A stretch of DNA of 64,000 bases, from positions 6,377 through 70,376 of the forward strand of contig DBPP01000004.1 in the NCBI GenBank assembly GCA_002305575.1, read 5' to 3'. Positions 33,704-41,688 of the stretch are shown piece after piece. Each line of letters starts with the position of its first letter. Position 1 is the stretch's first letter. The DNA comes from Ruminococcaceae bacterium UBA1417 (GTDB lineage Bacteria; Bacillota; Clostridia; Oscillospirales; Acutalibacteraceae). Made by a program: the position numbers and the translations under genes. The notes beneath the pieces were generated by a model. The model did no database searches and was not told the origin of the DNA. It was given only the letters and a program-made list of their open reading frames with translations.

Positions 33704-35686
33704 TCAGGAAACGTCCAGATCGTCCATATATTCGCTGCCGTGCTCGGCGATATAATCCTTGCGCGCAGCGAGATTATCGCCGAGCAGCATGTCAAACATC
33801 GCGGCCGTGCGTTCCACCTCACCCGGATTGACCTGAATGAGGCGGCGGGTTTTCGGATTCATCGTCGTGAGATTCATCATGTCGGGATCGTTTTCGCCGA
33901 GGCCTTTCGAACGCTGAATCGTAAATTTCTGGCCTTTGAGTTCCTCGAGAAACTGCTCCTTCTCCCGTTCGTTGTAGGCAAAGTACGTCTTATCTTTCGA
34001 AGTGATCTCATAGAGCGGCGATTCCGCGATGAACACCTTGTCGTGGTTGATAAGCTCGGGCGTCAAGCGGTAGAGCATCGTCAGCAGCATGGTACGAATG
34101 TGGAAGCCGTCGACGTCCGCATCGGTGCACAGGATGATTTTGCTCCAGCGCAGATTGTCCATATCGAAGGTCGCCAAATTCTTGTTGGCTTTGGATTTGA
34201 CCTGCACGCCGCATCCCAGCACTTTGATCAGGTCGGTGATGATCTCACTTTTGAAAATCTTATCGTAATCCGCCTTCAGGCAATTGAGGATTTTGCCGCG
34301 GATCGGCATGATTGCCTGGTAGTTGGGGTCGCGCGCCTGTTTGACCGCGCCGAGGGCCGAATCGCCCTCCACGATGAAGATCTCACGCTCGGCCGGGTCT
34401 TTCGACCGGCAATCGACAAATTTGGCCACGCGCCCGGTGATGTCCATTTTTGCCGTCAGCTTGCCCTTGAGGTTCAATCGGGTGCGCTCGGCATCCTCGC
34501 GCGAACGCTTGTTGATCAGCACCTGCGCGCCGATCTTTTCGGCCTCCATCGGGTTCTCAATAAAATAGATTTCGAGGTTGTGGCGGAGCATCTCCACCAT
34601 CGCTTCCTGAATCCCCTTGTTGTTGATCGCCTTTTTCGTCTGGTTTTCATAGGAGGTCATCGTCGAAAAGGAAGACATGACCAGAACAAGGCAGTCCTCA
34701 ACATCCTGAAACTTGATCTTGCTTTCCGACTTGTTGTACTTGCCGTTCTGCTTCAGGTATGCGTCGATCTGATAGACGAAGGCATTTTGCACCGCCTTAT
34801 CCGGCGCGCCGCCATATTCCAGCCAGCTGGAATTGTGGTAATACTCCGTCAGATGGAGCCGATTCGAGAAAGCAAACGCGACGTTGATCTTCACATTGTA
34901 AAGGGGAAGATCTTCACGGTCCCGAACCTTTTTCTCCGCCTGCCAAACCTGCACAGACGTCATCGCGTCCTCACCGCAAAGCGCGCGCACATGATCCTCG
35001 ATGCCGTTTTCATAGCAGAAGACTGTCGTCTCAAATTTTTTCGGCGCCGTTTCATTTCTAAAAACAAAGCGAACGCCAGCGTTGACGATCGCCTGGCGGC
35101 GGATCGTATCCAGATAGTATTCCACCGGCACCGCAATATCCGTAAATACCTGGATATCCGGCTTCCAGCGGATGACCGAGCCCGTGTCTTTTTTGGCGTA
35201 CGGCTCTTTCTTCAGCCCGCCGACATTCTCGCCGTGTTCAAAGTGCAGCGTATACCGAAAGCCATCGTAGCGGATATCCGCATCCATATATTCCGAGGCA
35301 TACTGTGTCGCACAGAGGCCGAGACCATTCAGTCCCAGCGCAAAATCATAGCTGCCGCCGTCGTTGTTGTTGTACTTGCCGCCCGCGTACATCTCACAGA
35401 AAACAAGCTCCCAGTTGAAGCGCTCTTCGCGCTTGTTGTAATCGACCGGGATGCCGCGGCCGTGGTCCTCCACCTCAATCGACTGATCGAGAAAACGTGT
35501 AATGGTGATCTCCTTGCCATAGCCCTGGCGTGCTTCGTCGATGGAGTTGGACAGAATTTCAAAAATGGCATGCTCGCAGCCGTCGAGCCCATCCGAACCG
35601 AAAATGACTGCCGGACGCAGGCGCACGCGCTCGGCACCTTTGAGGCTTGTAATGCTGTCGTTGCCATACTTCTGTTTTTTTGCCAT
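33704..35686 (-). CDS. Type IIA topoisomerase subunit B (ParE/GyrB-like)
   Basis: A 660-residue ATPase subunit. GHKL motifs are recognisable but altered: RPAVIFGSDG replaces the usual RPGMYIGS, SNSIDEA the usual DNSIDEA, and GLNGLGLCATQY the usual GLHGVGxSVVNAL. The QTK loop (ENQTKKAINN), TOPRIM EGDSALG and DADVDGFHI are present. This is the less-studied clostridial form of subunit B and lies directly ahead of its A subunit. The start at 35686 follows AAAGGAG; the longer frame adds 35 non-conserved residues. Confidence 0.88.
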   Translation of the reverse strand: MAKKQKYGNDSITSLKGAERVRLRPAVIFGSDGLDGCEHAIFEILSNSIDEARQGYGKEITITRFLDQSIEVEDHGRGIPVDYNKREERFNWELVFCEMYAGGKYNNNDGGSYDFALGLNGLGLCATQYASEYMDADIRYDGFRYTLHFEHGENVGGLKKEPYAKKDTGSVIRWKPDIQVFTDIAVPVEYYLDTIRRQAIVNAGVRFVFRNETAPKKFETTVFCYENGIEDHVRALCGEDAMTSVQVWQAEKKVRDREDLPLYNVKINVAFAFSNRLHLTEYYHNSSWLEYGGAPDKAVQNAFVYQIDAYLKQNGKYNKSESKIKFQDVEDCLVLVMSSFSTMTSYENQTKKAINNKGIQEAMVEMLRHNLEIYFIENPMEAEKIGAQVLINKRSREDAERTRLNLKGKLTAKMDITGRVAKFVDCRSKDPAEREIFIVEGDSALGAVKQARDPNYQAIMPIRGKILNCLKADYDKIFKSEIITDLIKVLGCGVQVKSKANKNLATFDMDNLRWSKIILCTDADVDGFHIRTMLLTMLYRLTPELINHDKVFIAESPLYEITSKDKTYFAYNEREKEQFLEELKGQKFTIQRSKGLGENDPDMMNLTTMNPKTRRLIQVNPGEVERTAAMFDMLLGDNLAARKDYIAEHGSEYMDDLDVS

Positions 35687-35752
35687 AGCGTTCGCTCCTT
35701 TCAGCAGAATCGCTCCGGATCGGGCGATCGGCCGCCGTGCCGCGCCGTCCGC

Positions 35753-35781
35753 CGTATAAATCCGGCATAAACAAACGTAAA
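35753..35781 (-). promoter_or_regulatory. Possible promoter of the topoisomerase pair
   Basis: On the minus strand TTTACG (35776-35781) and TATACG (35753-35758) are separated by 17 bases; the first box overlaps the preceding hairpin. Confidence 0.4.
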
Positions 35782-35805
35782 GGGAATGCACTTCACATTC
35801 CCTTT
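35779..35805 (-). terminator. Terminator or attenuator hairpin after ftsH
   Basis: AAAGGGAATG (35779-35788) pairs perfectly with CATTCCCTTT (35796-35805). It lies 10 bases after the ftsH stop; the T run on the minus strand is broken (ACGTTTGTTT). Confidence 0.6.
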
Positions 35806-35815
35806 TCGTTCAAGG

Positions 35816-37783
35816 TTAATCCTGTTTTTCGGGGTTGTCTGCCGGATCGGTTTCCGGCGCTTCTTCTGCGGGTTCCGCCGATGCCGCCGGAATACCGGCC
35901 GGTTCTGCCTGCCCCATACCGCTCGGCAATAGGCGACCCTCAATGACGTCGATGAACTCTTCCGCATCGAGTTTTTCTTTCTCGAAAAGCACGCCGGCCA
36001 GACGGTGCAGAATATCGATGTGGTCGGAGAGCACTTTCTCCGTTTTCTGATAAGCGTCAAAGATAATCGACTTGACTTCTTCGTCGATCTCCGCCGCAGT
36101 CTCTTCCGAATAGTTGCTCACATGGCCCATTTCCTTGCCGAGGAACGGGTTGCTTGTATCGGTGCCGTAAGTGATCGGTCCGAGCCGGTCGCTCATGCCG
36201 TACTTTGTCACCATCGCGCGGACCATCTTCGTCGCGCGTTCAATGTCATTGGAAGCACCGGTGGAAATATCGTCGAGCACGAGCGCCTCGGCAACACGGC
36301 CGCCAAGCAGGACGATCAGCTCTTCTTTCATCTCGTTGCGGCTCTTGTAGGATTTATCTTCCGTCGGCAGGTGCATGGTATAGCCGCCCGCCATGCCGCG
36401 CGGGATAATGGAAATCTGGTGAACCGGATCCTGAGAATCGCAGTAGTACGTTGCGACCGCGTGGCCGGCCTCGTGGTACGCGGTAAGCTTCTTTTCCTTA
36501 TCGCTCATGACGCGGCTCTTCTTCTCGGTACCGACGACGACCTTGATTGTCGCCTCTTCGATCTCCGCCATCGTGATGGCCCGGCGATCCTTGCGCGCTG
36601 CGAGCAGCGCCGCTTCATTCAGCAGGTTCTCAAGATCCGCGCCGGTGAAGCCAGCCGTGGATTTTGCAATCGTACCCAGATTGACGTCCGGCGCGAGCGG
36701 CTTTCCTTTCGCATGCACGCGCAGGATGTCTTCACGCCCCTTGATGTCCGGATAACCGACTGTGACCTGACGGTCAAAACGGCCGGGACGCATCAGCGCC
36801 GGATCCAGAATATCGGGGCGGTTTGTCGCCGCAATCATGATGACGCCTTCGTTCGCGCCGAACCCGTCCATCTCAACGAGCAGCTGATTCAGCGTCTGCT
36901 CACGTTCATCGTGGCCACCGCCGAGGCCCGCGCCACGCTGGCGGCCGACCGCGTCGATCTCATCGATGAAGATGATGCAGGGGTGATTCTTCTTGGCCTT
37001 ATCGAACAAGTCGCGTACACGCGATGCGCCGACGCCGACAAACATCTCGACGAAATCAGAGCCGGAAATGGAGAAGAACGGCACGCCAGCCTCGCCGGCC
37101 ACAGCGCGCGCGAGCAGCGTTTTACCGGTGCCCGGAGGGCCAACCAGCAGCACGCCCTTCGGAATACGCGCGCCGAGCTCGTTAAACTTATTCGGGCGCT
37201 TTAGGAACTCCACAATTTCGCGCAGCTCTTCTTTCTCCTCATCGGCACCCGCAACATCCGCAAATGTGGTGCGGCGCTTCTCGTCGCCGATCTGCTTGAC
37301 CTTCGCTTTGCCGAAATTCATCTGATTTCCGGCGCCGCCTCCGCCCATGCGCTTCATCATGAAGACCCAGAAAACAACCAGCAGGCCGATCATCAGGAGC
37401 GTCGGGATCAGGCTGACAAGCCAGCTTGTTTCGGCTGGACGCAGGACATCCTGCACCATTTTGTTATTCGGATGCGCCTCGTTGTAGGCTTGGATATCAT
37501 CGGAGACGTCGTTGTAAAACAGGCTGATGTTCGGCACGGTGTAACGGACAAGGCTTTCCTTGCCGTTATCGTCTGTGATTTTCATCTCCATCGCGCCTGT
37601 GCCGAGGTCCAGCTTGTAGCTGCTGACCTGTCCCGCCTCGAAGTATTCGAGCACATCCGAATACTTCAACTCCACCTGCGTCGTCCTGTTCTGCGTAAAC
37701 ATAAAGAAAAGAACGAAAAAGATCAGGATCGGCACACCGAGGTAAATGACAAGATTTCGAATGATTTTTTTATTATAATTCAA
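35816..37783 (-). CDS. ftsH: ATP-dependent zinc metalloprotease FtsH
   Basis: A 655-residue membrane-anchored AAA protease that degrades misfolded membrane proteins and some regulators. Domain order: two membrane segments (residues 9-28 and about 123-143) flanking an extracytoplasmic domain, then the AAA module with GPPGTGKT (Walker A), IIFIDEIDAVG (Walker B) and the second region of homology ATNRPDILDPALMRPGRFDR, and the protease with HEAGH. The start is TTG at 37783, with GGGAGGT 6 bases upstream. The acidic, proline- and alanine-rich tail is common. It follows hpt. Confidence 0.97.
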   Translation of the reverse strand: MNYNKKIIRNLVIYLGVPILIFFVLFFMFTQNRTTQVELKYSDVLEYFEAGQVSSYKLDLGTGAMEMKITDDNGKESLVRYTVPNISLFYNDVSDDIQAYNEAHPNNKMVQDVLRPAETSWLVSLIPTLLMIGLLVVFWVFMMKRMGGGGAGNQMNFGKAKVKQIGDEKRRTTFADVAGADEEKEELREIVEFLKRPNKFNELGARIPKGVLLVGPPGTGKTLLARAVAGEAGVPFFSISGSDFVEMFVGVGASRVRDLFDKAKKNHPCIIFIDEIDAVGRQRGAGLGGGHDEREQTLNQLLVEMDGFGANEGVIMIAATNRPDILDPALMRPGRFDRQVTVGYPDIKGREDILRVHAKGKPLAPDVNLGTIAKSTAGFTGADLENLLNEAALLAARKDRRAITMAEIEEATIKVVVGTEKKSRVMSDKEKKLTAYHEAGHAVATYYCDSQDPVHQISIIPRGMAGGYTMHLPTEDKSYKSRNEMKEELIVLLGGRVAEALVLDDISTGASNDIERATKMVRAMVTKYGMSDRLGPITYGTDTSNPFLGKEMGHVSNYSEETAAEIDEEVKSIIFDAYQKTEKVLSDHIDILHRLAGVLFEKEKLDAEEFIDVIEGRLLPSGMGQAEPAGIPAASAEPAEEAPETDPADNPEKQD

Positions 37784-37848
37784 GTTCCGACCTCCCGGAA
37801 TACAGACTTTTGGTCTGCTATCTATTCAAAATAAGCAGGACCGCCGCT

Positions 37849-38388
37849 TCAGGCGCCGTAAACCTCCGGCTTCAGCACGCCGACAAACGGCAGATTCCTG
37901 TATTTTTCATCGTAATCCAGGCCGTAACCGACGATAAAAGCGTCGGGAATTGCACAGCCTATGTACTTCGCGTGCACATCGACCTCGCGGCGCTCGGGCT
38001 TATCGAACAGCGTGCAGATTTCAATGCTGTTCGGCTCGCGGCTTTTGAGCAGGTTCACAAGGTAGTGCAGCGTCTTGCCGCTGTCGAGGATGTCCTCGAC
38101 GATGACGATATCGTACCCCTTCAGGTTGATATCGAGATCCTTGATGATCTTGACAACACCGGAAGTTTTTGTGCCGGACCCATAACTCGAAACCGACATA
38201 AAATCAATCCGGGCCGGCACCTGAATGGCGCGCATCAGGTCCGCCATAAAGGCGACGGAGCCCTTGAGCACGCTGACAAGCAGCAGATTTTTATCCGCAT
38301 AATCCCGCGAAATCTCCTCGCCCACGCGCTTCACCATCGCGGCGATGGTCTCCTCGCTGTAGAGAACCTCCTGAATATCCTTGAGCAT
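37849..38388 (-). CDS. hpt: Hypoxanthine phosphoribosyltransferase
   Basis: A 179-residue purine-salvage enzyme that makes IMP or GMP from hypoxanthine or guanine and PRPP. The PRPP-binding motif VIVEDILDSGKTL, the flexible-loop VSSYGSGTKTSG and the C-terminal VGYGLDYDEKYRNLPFVG are canonical. The start at 38388 gives the normal N-terminus (MLKDIQEVLYSEE). An in-frame TTG at 38424 that overlaps the tilS stop is possible, because the ribosome binding site near 38388 is weak. The tilS-hpt-ftsH order is a classic Firmicute arrangement. Confidence 0.95.
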   Translation of the reverse strand: MLKDIQEVLYSEETIAAMVKRVGEEISRDYADKNLLLVSVLKGSVAFMADLMRAIQVPARIDFMSVSSYGSGTKTSGVVKIIKDLDINLKGYDIVIVEDILDSGKTLHYLVNLLKSREPNSIEICTLFDKPERREVDVHAKYIGCAIPDAFIVGYGLDYDEKYRNLPFVGVLKPEVYGA

Positions 38389-38420
38389 TGTATTTTCCGT
38401 TGCAACCGATCCTTTCTCCC

Positions 38421-39752
38421 TCAAGTGTCACCACACAGCTGAATTTCCAGTGCCCAGCCCTCTTCAAAATCGGCCGCATAGCCTTCCGCCGGACCGATCC
38501 CCTCGATCCAGATCACCGCGTCGTCCAGCGCAAGCAACAGAACCGCATCGCGCGCTGCCGCCGGAATACGCAGCTCATTGAAAAGCTTTTTGACCGATTT
38601 TGTCACGCCGCGCCCAAACGGGGCAAAGCGATCGCCCGCACGGCGCGTGCGGATCACCGGAACACCAGTAATTCTATCACAGTTCAAACGGTTTTTAAAT
38701 AACAAATTATGAACATTCGGGCAGTTTTTTCCGTTTTTTATGAACTTTCTTGAAACAATGATTTTTTTTCCGTTCGGAAGCTCCATTTTCCCCTCCGACA
38801 CCGCGCGTGCAAACGCCACGGGCTTTTCCCGGGTTACGGTCAGCGTATCCTGCCGGGCCGCCAATTGCGCGCCACCCGGCAGCATGAGGCCGCCGCCATT
38901 TGCCACACAGGCCTCTGCCCGCAGAAGATGCTCATAACTCAGTCTGCCCAGTGGCTGCAAATATATTTCAAGTGCGCGGCGCAAAAGTGCGGGATGCGCC
39001 TGCCGAAGCACCGGCAGTGAAAGGCCGCCGTCCGTCTGCGCAGCCTTGAGCAGCGCCTGTGCCTGCGCCTGCATATATTCGTTTTCGAGCGCCATGCTCG
39101 CGGTGAACCGCGAAAACGCCTGCGCCACCTGCGGGTTGATGGCCCGCAGCTCCGGCATCACGCGCAGGCGCAACCGGTTGCGCGTGTACTGCGCCTCCCG
39201 GTTGGTGGAATCCTCCACCCAGGTTAGTCCGAAAGACGCGCAGAGGAACTCAATTTCCGCGCGCGAAAGCGCAAGCAGCGGTCGGCAAAGCTTCCCGCGC
39301 CGCACCGGAATACCGGACGCTCCATGCGGGCCCATGCCGCGCGTGAGATTCATAAGCACGGTTTCGGCGTTGTCATCGGCATTGTGCGCCGTGACGATCA
39401 CATCCGCGTCACCCGCTGCCACCTGCGCAAAACATTCGTAACGCACGCGCCTTGCGCATTCCTCGAGACCGGCGTGGCTTTCCCGGGCCAGCCGCGGGAT
39501 ATCCCTCTGGAAAACCGTGAGTCGGAGCCCCCGCGCCGCACAGAAATCGCGTACAAATCGTTCGTCACGCGCCGCTTCCGGGCCACGGATGCCGTGATTG
39601 ACATGCACCGCGTGCACACGCGTCGCGCCAAATTTCTCCGCAAGCAAATGTGTGAGCAGCGTGGAATCGGCGCCGCCGGAAAAGCCGACAACGATCGCGC
39701 CCGCCGGCGGAAAGTCCAGCCGCACCCTGCGCAGGATTTCCTCAGCTTTCAC
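38421..39752 (-). CDS. tilS: tRNA(Ile)-lysidine synthetase
   Basis: A 443-residue PP-loop enzyme that converts C34 of tRNA-Ile(CAU) to lysidine so that it reads AUA. VGFSGGADSTLLTHLL is the PP-loop, HVNHGIRG and VTAHNADDNAETVLMNL are further family motifs, and the C-terminal TilS domain (TRRAGDRFAPFG) is present. The start is GTG at 39752, with AGGAGG upstream. The gene overlaps the dnaB end by 11 bases. The longer open frame is only the dnaB shadow. Confidence 0.93.
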   Translation of the reverse strand: MKAEEILRRVRLDFPPAGAIVVGFSGGADSTLLTHLLAEKFGATRVHAVHVNHGIRGPEAARDERFVRDFCAARGLRLTVFQRDIPRLARESHAGLEECARRVRYECFAQVAAGDADVIVTAHNADDNAETVLMNLTRGMGPHGASGIPVRRGKLCRPLLALSRAEIEFLCASFGLTWVEDSTNREAQYTRNRLRLRVMPELRAINPQVAQAFSRFTASMALENEYMQAQAQALLKAAQTDGGLSLPVLRQAHPALLRRALEIYLQPLGRLSYEHLLRAEACVANGGGLMLPGGAQLAARQDTLTVTREKPVAFARAVSEGKMELPNGKKIIVSRKFIKNGKNCPNVHNLLFKNRLNCDRITGVPVIRTRRAGDRFAPFGRGVTKSVKKLFNELRIPAAARDAVLLLALDDAVIWIEGIGPAEGYAADFEEGWALEIQLCGDT

Positions 39753-41121
39753 GGCGCACGACCTCCTGCGAGGTGAACCGCATAAACTCGCCCTGCCAGT
39801 GCAGCGGCACAGAGCGCAGATCGCCATGCCGATTCTTGGCGACAATGCACTCGGCGCTGTTTTTGTCCACGTCTTCAGGCGCCTTCGCCTCGTTGGCATA
39901 ATACGCGTCGCGGTACAGGAACAGAACGATATCCGCATCCTGCTCGATGGAGCCGGAATCACGCAGGTCGGAAAGCACCGGCCGGTGCTCCTGCCGCTTT
40001 TCGCCGGCACGCGCGAGCTGCGCCAGCGTGACCACCGGGATGTTGAGCTCCTTGGCCATGATCTTCAGGCTCCGCGTGATCTCGGAAATTTCCTGCACGC
40101 GGTTGTCGATGCGCTTGGCGCTGTTCATCAGCTGGAGGTAGTCGATGAACACGACGTCCACGTCCTTGAGACGGCGGATCTTCGCCTTCATCTCCGGCAC
40201 CGTGATCCCCGGCGAATCATCGAGGTACAATTCCGCCTTCGAGAGGATGTCGCCCGCTTCCACGAGCCGCGTCCAGTCGTTTTCGCTCAGCTCGCCGGTG
40301 CGCAGCTTCGTGCCGCCGACGAGCGCTTCAGAGGAAAGCACGCGGGCCGCAAGCTGCTCCTTCGACATCTCCAGCGAGAAAAAGGCGACGCGCTTGTTGC
40401 AGGTGATCGACACATGACGCGCAATGTTGAGCGCAAAGCTCGTCTTGCCCATACCGGGCCGCGCGCCGATGATGATGAGGTCCGAGCGGTTGAGGCCGGT
40501 GATCGTGTTGTCGAGCTCGCGGATGCCCGTCGGGATACCGCGGTACAGATCCTTGTCCGGCGAATTCAGCCGGTCCAACCGCTCGAACGTATCAAACAGA
40601 ATCTCGTTCAGGCGCTGCAAGCCTTTGATGGATTTGCCGCGGCGGATATCGAAGATGCGCTGCTCGGCGGAATCGAGCAGCAGCGCCGTCTCCCCCGCGC
40701 CCTCGGTTGCGTCGTCCAGAATACCGCGCGCTGCCTGAATCAACATGCGCACGTCGTACTTGTCGCGCACGATCATGCAGTATTCCTCGACGTTCGAAAT
40801 GCTCGGCACGAGCTGTGCGAGCTGCATCAGATACACCTTGCCGGTGCCCTCATCAAATGTACTTTCTTCGCGCAGCCGTTCCAGCAGCGTGACGAGATCA
40901 ACCGGCTTGCCTGCCGTAAACATCTCGAGCATCACACCGTAAATCAGCCGGTTATTGACCTGATAAAAGTAATCGGCCCGCGGCAGGAGCTCGGCCACCG
41001 TGGACAGGCAGGACGGTTCCAGCAAAATAGCGCCGAGGACGGACTGCTCCGCTTCCGCGCTGAACGGCAGCACCATCCCCGGCACCGCCGCCGTATTCAA
41101 TTCAAACGTTCCATCCGCCAT
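39742..41121 (-). CDS. dnaB: Replicative DNA helicase DnaB
   Basis: A 459-residue hexameric helicase (called DnaC in Bacillus). The N-terminal primase-interacting domain begins PFSAEAEQSVLGAILLEP. The RecA-like domain carries IIGARPGMGKTSFALNI as Walker A and VVFIDYLQLM as Walker B, with SIEQDADIV near the end. It follows rplI with a 75-base gap holding a hairpin. Confidence 0.97.
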   Translation of the reverse strand: MADGTFELNTAAVPGMVLPFSAEAEQSVLGAILLEPSCLSTVAELLPRADYFYQVNNRLIYGVMLEMFTAGKPVDLVTLLERLREESTFDEGTGKVYLMQLAQLVPSISNVEEYCMIVRDKYDVRMLIQAARGILDDATEGAGETALLLDSAEQRIFDIRRGKSIKGLQRLNEILFDTFERLDRLNSPDKDLYRGIPTGIRELDNTITGLNRSDLIIIGARPGMGKTSFALNIARHVSITCNKRVAFFSLEMSKEQLAARVLSSEALVGGTKLRTGELSENDWTRLVEAGDILSKAELYLDDSPGITVPEMKAKIRRLKDVDVVFIDYLQLMNSAKRIDNRVQEISEITRSLKIMAKELNIPVVTLAQLARAGEKRQEHRPVLSDLRDSGSIEQDADIVLFLYRDAYYANEAKAPEDVDKNSAECIVAKNRHGDLRSVPLHWQGEFMRFTSQEVVRRES

Positions 41122-41151
41122 CGCAGCAGCCTCCTTTGGTAAAATTCATCC

Positions 41152-41184
41152 AGAAAGCGCCGGCAGACCGATGCCTGCCGGCGC
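41152..41184 (-). terminator. Hairpin between rplI and dnaB
   Basis: GCGCCGGCAG (41157-41166) pairs perfectly with CTGCCGGCGC (41175-41184). On the minus strand TTTCTGG follows, a weak T run, so it may be an attenuator that lowers dnaB expression relative to L9. Confidence 0.55.
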
Positions 41185-41196
41185 GCCGAAGCTCGT

Positions 41197-41643
41197 TTAC
41201 ACTTCCGTAACCGCTACGGAAAGCTTGGCGGAAATGCCCGCGTACAGCTTGATTTCAACGGGATACACGCCGAACGCCTTGATATCCATGCTAAGGCTGA
41301 TCTTGCGTTTATCGATCTCGAAGCCGAACTGCTTGTGGATCTCCTGCGCGATCTCCTTCGCCGTCACCGAGCCGAACAGCTTTCCGCCAACACCGGCCTT
41401 CGCCGTGATCTTGACGGTTTTGCCTTCCAGCGCATCGGCGGCGCGCCGGGCCTCCTCCGTCTCCGTCTTGATTTTATACGCTCTGGAGGCTTCGGCGTTT
41501 TTCAGCTCGTTCATCGCCTGCGCGTTGGCTTCCTTTGCAAGCTTTCTGGGCAGCAGGAAGTTTCTCGCGTATCCATCGGAAGCATTGATGAGCTCGCCCT
41601 TCTTGCCAACACCCTTTACATCTGCCAAAAGTACAACTTTCAT
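41197..41643 (-). CDS. rplI: 50S ribosomal protein L9
   Basis: A 148-residue ribosomal protein. The N-terminal MKVVLLADVKGVGKKGELIN and GYARNFLLPRKLA are canonical, followed by the long connecting helix and the C-terminal domain. The gdpP-rplI-dnaB order matches Bacillus (yybT-rplI-dnaC). Confidence 0.98.
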   Translation of the reverse strand: MKVVLLADVKGVGKKGELINASDGYARNFLLPRKLAKEANAQAMNELKNAEASRAYKIKTETEEARRAADALEGKTVKITAKAGVGGKLFGSVTAKEIAQEIHKQFGFEIDKRKISLSMDIKAFGVYPVEIKLYAGISAKLSVAVTEV

Positions 41644-41688
41644 GGTGATAACCTCTTTCCCGGATTGCGGTATCGCCTGCGCGAACCG

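Noticed and set aside
33461..35770. A 769-codon antisense frame over the topoisomerase B gene
   Set aside because: Composition and lack of signals mark it as a shadow of the coding strand; the minus-strand gene has TOPRIM and ATPase motifs.
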